NCBI RefSeq assembly: GCF_000236165.1
Contig: NZ_CM001373.1
Location: 1,032,304-1,096,303 of the forward strand
Reading direction: 5' to 3'
Origin: Fluoribacter dumoffii NY 23
Lineage (GTDB): Bacteria; Pseudomonadota; Gammaproteobacteria; Legionellales; Legionellaceae
Length of the DNA stretch: 64,000 bases
The position numbers and the translations under genes were made by a program. Shown in pieces: positions 42,034 through 50,247 of this stretch (its first letter is position 1; each line of letters begins with the position of its first letter). The notes under the pieces are model-generated. The model did not search any database, had not been told where the DNA came from, and worked only from the letters and a program-made list of their open reading frames with translations.

Positions 42034-42062
42034 TTAAAGCCCCATCCTTGTCTGTATGGGGC
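42034..42062 (-). terminator. Terminator after hsp20
   Basis: On the minus strand G-C-C-C-C-A-T (arms 42039-42045 and 42056-42062) forms a seven-base GC-rich stem with a ten-base loop followed by T-T-T-A. It lies 10 bases past the hsp20 stop. Confidence 0.65.
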
Positions 42063-42071
42063 CCATTTAGA

Positions 42072-42566
42072 TTACTTTGCCTGTTCTACTTTTATGTCTT
42101 TTGATTTGCCTTTTGCTTCTGCTTTTTTAGGTAATTCAACCCATAGCATTCCTTTTTTAAAGGTTGCCTTAGCTTTATCTATATCCACTGTTGAAGGTAA
42201 GGATATTGAGCGCTCATATTTACCATAACTGATTTCCCGAGAGAGGTATTTTTTATTATCATTTTTTTTAGATGTTGATTTTTCACCTGTTATCGTAAGC
42301 ATGCTACCTGTAAAAGATACGTTAATATCTTTTTCATCCATGCCGGGCATTTCCATTTGTATGGTGATATGATCTTTATCTTCAACAACATCCATAGATG
42401 GAAGAAGATTTAATTTCTCGAACTGTTCCCAATTTTTGTTAGAGGCAAACATATCATAAAAATCATGAAATGCTCTATCCACTTCCTGCTGCAGACTCAG
42501 AAAAGGATGTTGAGAATGCTCCATTGAGAGCGGGTTTCCTTTCTTCCATTTTAATAATGTATTCAT
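42072..42566 (-). CDS. Hsp20-family small heat shock protein
   Basis: Alpha-crystallin-domain protein of 164 residues from ATG 42566, which has A-C-G-G-A-G eight bases upstream. Visible: E-M-P-G-M-D-E-K-D-I-N-V, L-T-I-T-G-E-K, F-K-K-G-M-L-W-V-E-L-P-K. A TATAAT on the minus strand (42585-42590) would start transcription just before this ATG, supporting it over the one at 42605. ATP-independent holdase chaperone. Confidence 0.9.
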   Translation of the reverse strand: MNTLLKWKKGNPLSMEHSQHPFLSLQQEVDRAFHDFYDMFASNKNWEQFEKLNLLPSMDVVEDKDHITIQMEMPGMDEKDINVSFTGSMLTITGEKSTSKKNDNKKYLSREISYGKYERSISLPSTVDIDKAKATFKKGMLWVELPKKAEAKGKSKDIKVEQAK

Positions 42567-42726
42567 ATTTTGACTCCGTCCGATATTATATTCCCTTAAA
42601 CTCATTTAAAATACATCAAAATAAGTTTGATCTACAAAAGTAATTTGTCAAGCAGAATAGTTTTCATGATTTAGTCTAAAGTTTAATAAAAGTACTATTA
42701 TTTGTTCCTATAGGGAAATAATTATC

Positions 42727-43710
42727 ATGCGTGCTATGGTTTTGGAAAAAGCAGGACAAAAGCTAATCTACAAAGAGGCCAAAAAACCAATTCCCAAGAA
42801 AAATGAGGTGCTTATTAAAGTACATGCATGCGGCATTTGTCGAACCGATCTGCATGTAGTAGACGGTGAATTGCGATACCCCAAACTGCCGCTTATTCCA
42901 GGCCATCAAATCGTGGGGACAATCGAACAAATCGGTTCTGCTGTTACAAATTTTGCACTTGGTCAACGAATTGGCGTCCCATGGCTGGGAGAGAGTTGTG
43001 AGCGCTGTCAATTTTGTTTATCTGGGCGTGAAAACCTTTGTGATAAAGCCCGTTTTACTGGCTATCAGATTGATGGAGGATTTGCCGAATATTGTGTTGC
43101 TAATTTTAAGTTTTGCTTCCCAATCCCTGATGGCTATTCTGACTTTCAAGCGGCACCATTGTTTTGTGCAGGATTAATCGGGTATCGTGCTTTATTAAAA
43201 ACACATAATGCCGAGCATTTGGGATTATATGGTTTCGGAGCAGCAGCACATATACTTATTCAGGTCGCGCAAAAACAAGGCCAAAAAGTCTATGCGTTTA
43301 CCAGCCCGGGAGATACCCATGCACAGGATTTTGCATACAAGCTTGGAGCAACCTGGGCAGGAGACTCAGATAAAAATCCACCTCATCTTCTGGATGCGGC
43401 CATCATTTTTGCCCCGATAGGTGAACTTGTGCCGCTTGCATTACGTAATACAATAAAAGGTGGAACCGTGGTGTGTGCCGGAATTCACATGAGTGATATT
43501 CCTAGTTTTCCCTATGACCTCCTTTGGGGAGAGCGGACTCTTTGCTCTGTTGCAAACCTCACCCGAAAAGACGGGGAAGTTTTTTTATCCCTGGCACCTA
43601 AAGTCCCTGTTACAACAGAGACACATATCTACCATTTGACAGAAGTCAATCAGGCGCTTGATGACCTTCGCCATGGGCGCTTTACCGGGGCAGCGGTAAT
43701 TTCCATCTAA
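42727..43710 (+). CDS. Zinc-dependent alcohol dehydrogenase
   Basis: A 327-residue medium-chain dehydrogenase. Catalytic zinc Cys in C-G-I-C-R-T-D-L-H near residue 37 and His in P-G-H near 60; structural zinc cysteines in C-E-R-C-Q-F-C-L-S-G-R-E-N-L-C near 91; Rossmann loop L-Y-G-F-G-A-A-A-H near 175. It lacks the GxGGxG pattern in strict form (G-F-G-A-A-A), as is common in this AdhP-like group. Oxidises alcohols or reduces aldehydes with NAD(P). Confidence 0.9.
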   Translation: MRAMVLEKAGQKLIYKEAKKPIPKKNEVLIKVHACGICRTDLHVVDGELRYPKLPLIPGHQIVGTIEQIGSAVTNFALGQRIGVPWLGESCERCQFCLSGRENLCDKARFTGYQIDGGFAEYCVANFKFCFPIPDGYSDFQAAPLFCAGLIGYRALLKTHNAEHLGLYGFGAAAHILIQVAQKQGQKVYAFTSPGDTHAQDFAYKLGATWAGDSDKNPPHLLDAAIIFAPIGELVPLALRNTIKGGTVVCAGIHMSDIPSFPYDLLWGERTLCSVANLTRKDGEVFLSLAPKVPVTTETHIYHLTEVNQALDDLRHGRFTGAAVISI

Positions 43711-43823
43711 ATCTTAAATATAATTTATAGTGTTCTCTTGTAATTCCTATCTTGATTTACACGATGAGATTTGGGACTATCACTAGGGAAATCGATCGGA
43801 TATTTTTATTAAAGGGAATCATC

Positions 43824-44591
43824 ATGTATCAACAAGCAATAGTACGCACACCCTCTCCAAATTTGATCCATGGATTAACTTCAACTCCAGAATTCGGTCC
43901 CCCAGATTATGCAAAAGCTCTGGAACAACATCGACATTACATTGATGCACTAGTAAACTGTGGCCTGGAAGTGACGGTCTTGCCACCCTCCGATGCTTTT
44001 CCAGACTCATGTTTTGTTGAGGACCCTGCGCTTCTAACGGATAAGATTGCTATCCTGACCCGGCCAGGTGCGCTTTCCAGACAAGGAGAGGTGGATTTAG
44101 TTGAACCTTGCATTCAAACATTCTACAGAGGTCGTATCTGTAAAATTGAGGCTCCAGGTACCCTAGAAGCCGGTGATGTGCTGCAGATTGAAGATCATTT
44201 TTATATCGGCATTTCACAACGTACTAATACTGAAGGCGCGCAACAGTTAGTTTCTTTATTGGCGCAATACGGCTATAAAAGCACATTAATCGAACTTAAA
44301 AAGTTCCTCCACTTAAAAACAGGTGTTTCTTATTTGGGAAATGGATGCGTACTGGTTAATGGAGAGTTAGTGGAGCACCCCGCCTTTAATTCATTCAGGA
44401 AGCTCATTGTTGATGATACTGAAGCTTATGCCGCAAATTGCATTAGAGTTAACAATTCTGTCATTATGCCCGATGGGTTTCATCGCACCGTGAGCATGGT
44501 TCGCGGGGCGGGTTTTCAAGTAATCACAATTGATGTTGGTGAGTTTCGCAAGGTAGATGGTGGCTTAAGCTGTTTATCACTGAGGTTTTAA
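43824..44591 (+). CDS. Dimethylargininase / amidinotransferase-family hydrolase
   Basis: A 255-residue protein from ATG 43824, which has AAAGGGA upstream; the longer frame to 43752 adds 24 atypical residues. The key sites of dimethylarginine dimethylaminohydrolase are present: D-S-C-F-V-E-D-P (acidic guanidine-binding), G-T-L-E-A-G-D-V-L, H-L-K-T-G-V-S-Y-L-G-N-G (catalytic His) and the catalytic Cys in G-G-L-S-C-L-S near the end (about 250). It would hydrolyse methylated arginines to citrulline plus methylamines. Why an intracellular bacterium needs it is open; host methylarginine could be the substrate. Confidence 0.82.
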   Translation: MYQQAIVRTPSPNLIHGLTSTPEFGPPDYAKALEQHRHYIDALVNCGLEVTVLPPSDAFPDSCFVEDPALLTDKIAILTRPGALSRQGEVDLVEPCIQTFYRGRICKIEAPGTLEAGDVLQIEDHFYIGISQRTNTEGAQQLVSLLAQYGYKSTLIELKKFLHLKTGVSYLGNGCVLVNGELVEHPAFNSFRKLIVDDTEAYAANCIRVNNSVIMPDGFHRTVSMVRGAGFQVITIDVGEFRKVDGGLSCLSLRF

Positions 44592-44688
44592 GAAGAGCAA
44601 AATCATTATGACTCTTAATAATATCTTGATTTTTCAATTTATTGCCACTAAGAACCTGCTTTACTTTAAACTTTAGAAAGGTTATAAT

Positions 44689-46407
44689 TTGCACAGGATT
44701 TTGAATGCTGGAGTATTCCCTGTGCCCTCTACCCTATTACCCACCGAATCTATGCCTATCCTCAATAAAAACAGACTCGAACAGTTATTTGCACGCATTG
44801 AACGAAACAAGAACCCTAATACTACAGAAACAGACCCGTATTTGGCTATTCAATTTCTTTCACGCTTCGGATTAACCAGTGCCAAAAAGGTAATTGAATT
44901 CCTCCATACTCATGGCGGTACCGAAACCATTAATATGATAGTGCAAGAGATAATAAAGGAAGAGGCACAAATTCAATATGTCAGGGATACAAGTGAGGAA
45001 CAAGTGCTCAAGCACCAACAGTTACTATTTCTTCTCATGGCATTTATTGCGAAGGATAAAAAACTTGCGCAGCATGTAAATGAAATTATTCAGAAACAAA
45101 TTGAGCAAAAACTCAAAGAAATAAAAACTGTTGAAGCTAAGAAAAGTAGTTCAATTATAATACCCATACTGGATGAGAATATTCGAGCATACAGCAGTGC
45201 ACTTCGTGCTGTGGATCAACATTTGAAAAGTTTGGAAGACGAGTTAGAGCAAATAGAAGAAGAGTTAAACGCTCTGGAAAATGAAGCAACATTAGCAGAG
45301 GAAAATCATGCTTATATGATTGATCATTTGGAGGAACTTAATGCATTCCTTCAGGCACCTTTGTTCAATAATCAACCAATCACCCATTTTGTAAGCCATA
45401 GCAATCAACAAATAGCGAATTTATCATCTCAACTCGCATTTCTTAGAGCACAGCATCCACCACAAACCGCTAACTCAAGTAATACCAGTAAATCAAAAGA
45501 AATAGAATCGCCTGTCGCCAGGAAAATTCGAATGCTACAAGAACGTCTTGATTTTTATAATGCGCAAGTCGTACAACCTCCTCAAAGTCCAGAACAGGTG
45601 GTTCAACAATTAATTGAACGTGCGAGATTTCGACTTGAAAAACAACAACGTTCCTCTGAGGAAACTTCCTCGGTTTACGAAGGAGAGTTGGAAGGATTAA
45701 GGCTACAAGAACGCGGCTTCCATCAGGCCTTACAGTATTTGAAAAATGAAAAAATTCTCCTGAATTCCCAATTGGAACGAGTTAACGATTTCAGTCAGGC
45801 ACACTTCATTATTGACCCAAGTCATCAAGGACGTTATCGTAAACATGGGGATTCTTATATTTTTCTTCCAGAAAATATTAACACTGAGCGTTTGACCCAG
45901 GAAGACTTCTTACAGGCAAGACAAAACTATGAAAGATTGAGATCTGATATTTGCTGCGTGACTCCTCATTACCACGAACAAAGACAACAATATCTTGATG
46001 CTCTATTCAACCGAAGACAATGTCTTCAAGATCGAAGAATAAACTTCATAGATCGCATTGATGAAGACAAAGCAAGTAAAGTCCAATTACTCCATGCATT
46101 ATCCAGTGCCAAAGCGCAACGTGCATTATTAAACCAGGGGAGTGAAGCACTAACACCTTTTACAATAACACCGAAACCCACTCGTAAACCTTCAAGACTG
46201 GATCAGCAAAACAGTTATTCCCTTATGATGAATAATTTAGAATGTTCAGTATCTTCTCCTGCACCTGCGCCATGTCTTAATAGGGACATTAGTAATCCAG
46301 GTACTGGATTTAATGACCGAGCTTCTCCTGTTCTAGATGAGTTACTAAGACGATTAGATGAAGTAAAACCTGAAGATACCAAGCTTCCTGAAGTAAGACT
46401 TGGCTAG
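44689..46407 (+). CDS. Coiled-coil protein, candidate Dot/Icm effector
   Basis: A 572-residue hydrophilic protein with long coiled coils: about residues 165-235 (S-L-E-D-E-L-E-Q-I-E-E-E-L-N-A-L-E-N-E), 270-300 and 330-360. A TTG at 44689 with AGAAAGG upstream is the likely start; the first ATG is at 44752. There is no signal peptide, membrane segment or recognised enzyme motif. The C-terminal tail holds D-E-L-L-R-R-L-D-E-V-K-P-E-D-T, acidic as in Dot/Icm substrates. A strong terminator follows. Confidence 0.65.
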   Translation: MHRILNAGVFPVPSTLLPTESMPILNKNRLEQLFARIERNKNPNTTETDPYLAIQFLSRFGLTSAKKVIEFLHTHGGTETINMIVQEIIKEEAQIQYVRDTSEEQVLKHQQLLFLLMAFIAKDKKLAQHVNEIIQKQIEQKLKEIKTVEAKKSSSIIIPILDENIRAYSSALRAVDQHLKSLEDELEQIEEELNALENEATLAEENHAYMIDHLEELNAFLQAPLFNNQPITHFVSHSNQQIANLSSQLAFLRAQHPPQTANSSNTSKSKEIESPVARKIRMLQERLDFYNAQVVQPPQSPEQVVQQLIERARFRLEKQQRSSEETSSVYEGELEGLRLQERGFHQALQYLKNEKILLNSQLERVNDFSQAHFIIDPSHQGRYRKHGDSYIFLPENINTERLTQEDFLQARQNYERLRSDICCVTPHYHEQRQQYLDALFNRRQCLQDRRINFIDRIDEDKASKVQLLHALSSAKAQRALLNQGSEALTPFTITPKPTRKPSRLDQQNSYSLMMNNLECSVSSPAPAPCLNRDISNPGTGFNDRASPVLDELLRRLDEVKPEDTKLPEVRLG

Positions 46408-46475
46408 GTAAAACCCTACCCATTTTAGCGAACTTGAATAAGATTCAATTTAAATATCCATAACCTATCTTACTC

Positions 46476-46508
46476 ATAATCGAGGCATAATTGCCTCGAT
46501 TATTTTAA
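46476..46508 (+). terminator. Strong terminator after the coiled-coil gene
   Basis: Twelve-base perfect stem (46476-46487 with 46492-46503), four-base loop T-A-A-T, followed by T-T-T. It separates the coiled-coil gene from the leader region of the MFS gene. Confidence 0.85.
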
Positions 46509-46545
46509 CATAATTGAAATTATATAGATTCTTTTGATAATCTAT

Positions 46546-46575
46546 TTGACAAGATCTCGTCCGAATTGGTAACAT
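46546..46575 (+). promoter_or_regulatory. Candidate promoter of the leader/MFS unit
   Basis: A perfect TTGACA at 46546-46551, then an 18-base spacer and T-A-A-C-A-T at 46570-46575. Transcription would begin near 46582, giving an untranslated leader of about 230 bases before the MFS start. Confidence 0.5.
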
Positions 46576-46614
46576 CAAAGCGATTTATAATTTATTTCAC
46601 ATTCTGCAATATAT

Positions 46615-46734
46615 ATGAACAATAGTATGCCACATCAATTTTCTTTCAGGAACTCTGTTGAGTTGGTGCGTACTATTTCTTCTGTTATCTCAGTTATTGT
46701 TGTGGTGGTCGTGGTCTTTCTCTCCTCACCCTAG
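46615..46734 (+). CDS. Short leader ORF with a Val/Ile codon run
   Basis: A 39-codon frame from ATG 46615 to TAG 46732-46734 that lies in the untranslated region of the MFS gene. Its C-terminal half reads T-I-S-S-V-I-S-V-I-V-V-V-V-V-V-F-L-S-S-P: eight Val and three Ile, with six consecutive Val codons at 46699-46716. This is the hallmark of a branched-chain amino-acid leader peptide, as for E. coli ilvB. The start is uncertain: no Shine-Dalgarno precedes ATG 46615, while AGGAA at 46648 precedes in-frame TTG 46663 and GTG 46666. Any of these keeps the Val run. Confidence 0.7.
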   Translation: MNNSMPHQFSFRNSVELVRTISSVISVIVVVVVVFLSSP

Positions 46735-46780
46735 AGTTGCGTTTGATTATTGGCCTCTCTAGGGAGAAGGCTAAATAATC
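46729..46780 (+). promoter_or_regulatory. Mutually exclusive RNA pairings after the leader ORF
   Basis: C-C-C-T-A-G-A-G (46729-46736), which contains the leader stop codon, is a perfect complement of C-T-C-T-A-G-G-G (46757-46764). The latter also lies in an alternative hairpin, 46745-46780, whose base G-A-T-T-A-T-T pairs with A-A-T-A-A-T-C and whose upper part pairs G-C-C-T with A-G-G-C. A ribosome at the stop codon would mask the first element; one stalled on the Val run would free it. The hairpin is not followed by a T run, so it may not be a classical terminator. It ends 22 bases before the MFS ribosome site. Confidence 0.5.
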
Positions 46781-46813
46781 GAGTGATATGATTAACTACC
46801 TGAGGAGATTTAC

Positions 46814-48112
46814 ATGGAAAACGCGAATGATGCAGAAGCATCGCAGAAACACCAGCTACAAATTAGTTATCGCGCTATTTTTATCATCAGTTTATGTGCC
46901 GGATTTTTATTTTATAAATACATCCTGCAAAATTTTCCGAGTGTTATGCCCCAACAATTAATGGAGACGTTCCATCTGCAAGGATTAGGCCTGGGGGTTT
47001 TATCAGGGGTGTACTTCTGGACATATCTAATCGTGCCTTTATTTGTAGGGATTGTGCTTGACCGCTATGGTACTCGATGGGTTACCACAGGAGCGATTTT
47101 TTGTTGCGCTTTGGGAATTTATATTTTTTCTCAAGCTCAGGAACTTAATGCAGCCATTTGGGGTCGTGCTTTAACAGGAGTTGGTGTTTCTTTTGCCTCC
47201 ATTGCATATTTCAAATTATCCGCAGTATGGTTTCCCAAAAAATATTACGCATTATTAACCTCGTTACTTGTCACTGCTGCGATGATCGGGGCGATTTTTG
47301 GACAAATGCCATTGGCCTGGTTAGTAAGTCAAATCGGATGGAGAGCCAGCTTAACTAATGTAGCCTGGCTAGGCATCATTTTAGCTATATTATTTTTGCT
47401 TATTGTTAAAGATAAACCTTCCTTTTCACCTGAAAAATCAACAAAAGAACCCCAGCCCTCTTCGAAAAATCCACATCTCTGGCAAGACATTTTATTAATT
47501 GTAAAAAATAAACAAAACTGGTTATTAACAGGATTTAGTGGCTTGGCATTCTCACCAATAGTTATTTTTTGCGGTTTATGGGGTAATCCATTTTTACAGA
47601 AGGCGTATCATTTAGATAAACTGGTTGCCCCTTCCCTTATTTCATTAGTTTTTGTAGGACTGGCAATTGCATGTCCTCTCTTTGCTTTATTCATCAATCG
47701 CATACAAAACCGTTGTGCGTTTATGTTTTACAGCACTTTGATCTCTGCTTTATCCATTACCTTGGTGATTTACGCACATCCCATGCCAATTTGGCTGTTG
47801 AGTATATTACTTTTTCTTTTTGGTTTTAGTTTGGGGGCATTTCCTATCGTATTTGTGATTGGAAAAGAATCAAACCCATTGTATCTGGCAGGGACAGCAA
47901 CATCCTTAATTAATGCCAGCGATGCCTTCCTGGATGCGGTTACAGAACCTTTGATAGGAAAATTTCTTGACGTTTTTAGTAATGCAGGAGCCTCTCATGA
48001 TTTTTCACTATTTAGTTATCATATAGCACTGTCTGTTTTACCTTTGTTCCAAATAATTGGAGCACTGCTAATGAGATGGGTTAAAGATGAGCATCGCTCA
48101 TTTCATTCGTAA
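46814..48112 (+). CDS. MFS transporter, Pht-like
   Basis: A 432-residue, 12-segment major facilitator. The opening L-F-Y-K-Y-I-L-Q-N-F-P-S-V-M-P matches the Pht family of amino-acid (and nucleoside) importers found in Legionella and Coxiella, and the loop-2 motif D-R-Y-G-T-R-W is present. Pht transporters supply amino acids during intracellular growth; PhtA moves threonine and PhtJ moves valine in L. pneumophila. The upstream leader rich in Val/Ile codons points to valine or isoleucine as the substrate here. GAGGAG (46802-46807) precedes the ATG. Confidence 0.85.
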   Translation: MENANDAEASQKHQLQISYRAIFIISLCAGFLFYKYILQNFPSVMPQQLMETFHLQGLGLGVLSGVYFWTYLIVPLFVGIVLDRYGTRWVTTGAIFCCALGIYIFSQAQELNAAIWGRALTGVGVSFASIAYFKLSAVWFPKKYYALLTSLLVTAAMIGAIFGQMPLAWLVSQIGWRASLTNVAWLGIILAILFLLIVKDKPSFSPEKSTKEPQPSSKNPHLWQDILLIVKNKQNWLLTGFSGLAFSPIVIFCGLWGNPFLQKAYHLDKLVAPSLISLVFVGLAIACPLFALFINRIQNRCAFMFYSTLISALSITLVIYAHPMPIWLLSILLFLFGFSLGAFPIVFVIGKESNPLYLAGTATSLINASDAFLDAVTEPLIGKFLDVFSNAGASHDFSLFSYHIALSVLPLFQIIGALLMRWVKDEHRSFHS

Positions 48113-48121
48113 CAGGAGCCT

Positions 48122-48160
48122 AACCTGGGAAATGCATAAGGCATAACCCGGGTTGTTTTA
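48122..48160 (+). terminator. Terminator after the MFS gene
   Basis: A-A-C-C-T-G-G-G (48122-48129) pairs with C-C-C-G-G-G-T-T (48147-48154, one wobble), followed by G-T-T-T-T-A. It sits between the MFS gene and the convergent cyclotransferase gene. Confidence 0.65.
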
Positions 48161-48191
48161 ATCCCCAGAGCATGGGTTCGTTTAAACCATC

Positions 48192-48539
48192 TTATTCGAT
48201 GCTTTCACAATGTACATAAACCCAGGCACATACACCGGAACTAAGGGTAACCTGAATCCTTTTGTAATCAGCCACCTCATAAGAATCTGCTTTTTCTAAT
48301 TCTTCGGTACTCACATCAAAAACCATCCCTTCTACATTATCAGAGACTTTTCCAGTGTAAGTAATAATGGGATGTTCGTCTTCACCGCTGGCAGCAATGA
48401 CCTGTGAATTATGAATTTTTACTTTAGACATACCAAAACCAGGAAGACTGTCTGTGGTGCCATATAACTTTCTTCCAAAGTTGCTTAATTGCACCGATTC
48501 ATAGCGTAATGTGCCATAAGAAAAAAGTTTTTCCGTGTT
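48192..48539 (-). CDS. AIG2/gamma-glutamylcyclotransferase-like protein
   Basis: A 115-residue GGCT-fold protein from ATG 48539, which is preceded by AAAGG; the frame is open to 48575. The substrate loop Y-G-T-L-R is at residues 7-11 and the central catalytic acid in G-M-V-F-D-V-S-T-E-E-L-E-K-A-D-S-Y-E fits the family. Members cleave gamma-glutamyl amino acids or gamma-glutamylamines. Confidence 0.82.
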   Translation of the reverse strand, partial: NTEKLFSYGTLRYESVQLSNFGRKLYGTTDSLPGFGMSKVKIHNSQVIAASGEDEHPIITYTGKVSDNVEGMVFDVSTEELEKADSYEVADYKRIQVTLSSGVCAWVYVHCESIE

Positions 48540-48697
48540 CATAGTTGTTACCTTTAAAAAATACTCTGGGTCCATTCTAATTTAAGAAAGACAAAAAAGT
48601 TAGGGAATTGTTCTTAAAGTGAATCAGTTTTAGTTTTTCCCCTGCTAAATTCATGAAATAAAGTTGGAGACTATTTATACCGTTTACCAATAAAGAA

Positions 48698-50149
48698 TCA
48701 GGTTGGGCTATTCTCTAAACTGTATTCATCTAAAGCCAATAAAATTTTTTCCTCAAGTGATTTGGCCTTTTCCAAACGCTGATTTACCCCATTAATAATA
48801 ATGGAAAAGATAAATGTCTTTTCAGCAGGATTAATCATGAAGCCTGATAAGGAGGAAATATCATGCATTGAGCCAGTTTTGGCATATACCTTTTTCTCAA
48901 GCATGGTTTTTTTCATTCGATCCTTTAAAGTCCCTGAAACACCAGACTGGGGTAATGCTTTGAAAAAAACCGCTTTCATATTGGGATCATGATAAAGATC
49001 ATTAAGCAAAATGACCATTTGTTCTGCAGTCACTAAATTATAACGGGTTCCCTCACCATCCACGAGATCCATTTGCTTAAAATCCAGATGCGTATGCTCA
49101 GAAAGTATTTTTTTAATTGCAAAAGCGCCTTGTTTATGGGTGCCCTTTCCAGTTAACGTGTAACCCAATTTTTTGGTTAAACTGTTTGCATAAAGATTAT
49201 CTGACTGCTGCAGCATAAAAGCGATGAGTTTACTGAGCGGTTTTGATTGTAAGCTTGCAATAAAATCAGCCCCATTCGGGGTTTTTCCTGTAGTAATTTT
49301 TCCTTTGAAAGCGATACCGCTCTTGACAATAGCACTTTTGAGCACTTGCTTCACCCATAAAACAGGTTCAGGAACAGCAAGTTCGATTAATTTCGGATTT
49401 TTATCCTGGATCATACAACCATATATATGGATAGTATTATTGGGTTTCGTTTCAAGATTCAGGCTACAATGATCTTTTTCTTCCTCTTTACTCACGGTAA
49501 TGACTTCATTGACAAGCGTCAGCACCTTAGGGAAATTTTTGGATTTGATTGTTGCAGTCTGACCTAACTCTTTGGCGCTAATTAGCTCATAAGCTACTTT
49601 ATTTTCATTTAAAATTGCAGCGGTGTCGGGAGCAGCATAATACCATCCCAAATCGTCGTATGAAGTTCCACTTGGATAATTGGGGGGTTGGTATTGGGAG
49701 CTATCAATTATCAAATTACCTTTTATTGAGTTTATATTATTTTTTCTCAAATTTAGGATTAACGAGGTTAAATTATTTGCCGTTAAAGAGGGAGAGCCCG
49801 TGAATTGAAGATAATAATCCTGATTTTTCCGGGATAGCGTTGTTGTAAAACGATAGTCTGACTTTAATTGATAAAGGGCTGCGGCGGCTGTAAATAACTT
49901 TATGCCGCTTGCTGGAGACAAAAGTTTATCAGCGTTTTTAGTATAAACAACCTGCCCTGTTTGGGCTTCTTTAATAAGAATACCCACAGTTGCATGAGGG
50001 AGTTGATGTGCAATAATTCCATCTATTTTTTCTGAGAGTGTTTGAGAGTTGCCAATCTGGTTAAAGAAAAATGCAGCAAAGATCCCTAAATAAGTAGAAT
50101 AGCGCACGACTTTTATCCTGATATGAACATAAAGTATAGCTTTACGCAT
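48698..50149 (-). CDS. dacB: D-alanyl-D-alanine carboxypeptidase/endopeptidase (PBP4 type)
   Basis: A 483-residue S13-family peptidase with an N-terminal export sequence (about residues 10-35). The three penicillin-binding motifs are present: S-x-x-K in L-S-P-A-S-G-I-K-L, S-x-N in Q-S-D-N-L-Y-A-N, and K-T-G in Y-A-K-T-G-S-M. The insert domain between the first two motifs is present. It cuts peptide cross-links and stem peptides in the periplasm. Confidence 0.93.
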   Translation of the reverse strand: MRKAILYVHIRIKVVRYSTYLGIFAAFFFNQIGNSQTLSEKIDGIIAHQLPHATVGILIKEAQTGQVVYTKNADKLLSPASGIKLFTAAAALYQLKSDYRFTTTLSRKNQDYYLQFTGSPSLTANNLTSLILNLRKNNINSIKGNLIIDSSQYQPPNYPSGTSYDDLGWYYAAPDTAAILNENKVAYELISAKELGQTATIKSKNFPKVLTLVNEVITVSKEEEKDHCSLNLETKPNNTIHIYGCMIQDKNPKLIELAVPEPVLWVKQVLKSAIVKSGIAFKGKITTGKTPNGADFIASLQSKPLSKLIAFMLQQSDNLYANSLTKKLGYTLTGKGTHKQGAFAIKKILSEHTHLDFKQMDLVDGEGTRYNLVTAEQMVILLNDLYHDPNMKAVFFKALPQSGVSGTLKDRMKKTMLEKKVYAKTGSMHDISSLSGFMINPAEKTFIFSIIINGVNQRLEKAKSLEEKILLALDEYSLENSPT

Positions 50150-50247
50150 TCAGAGCCGAAGTGCAACCCCTAATTTCAAGTATTTCACAGAGGATAAAAC
50201 TTGCTTTATTTTTTTCTGATTCTCAGTATTTAAATACACGAATATCA

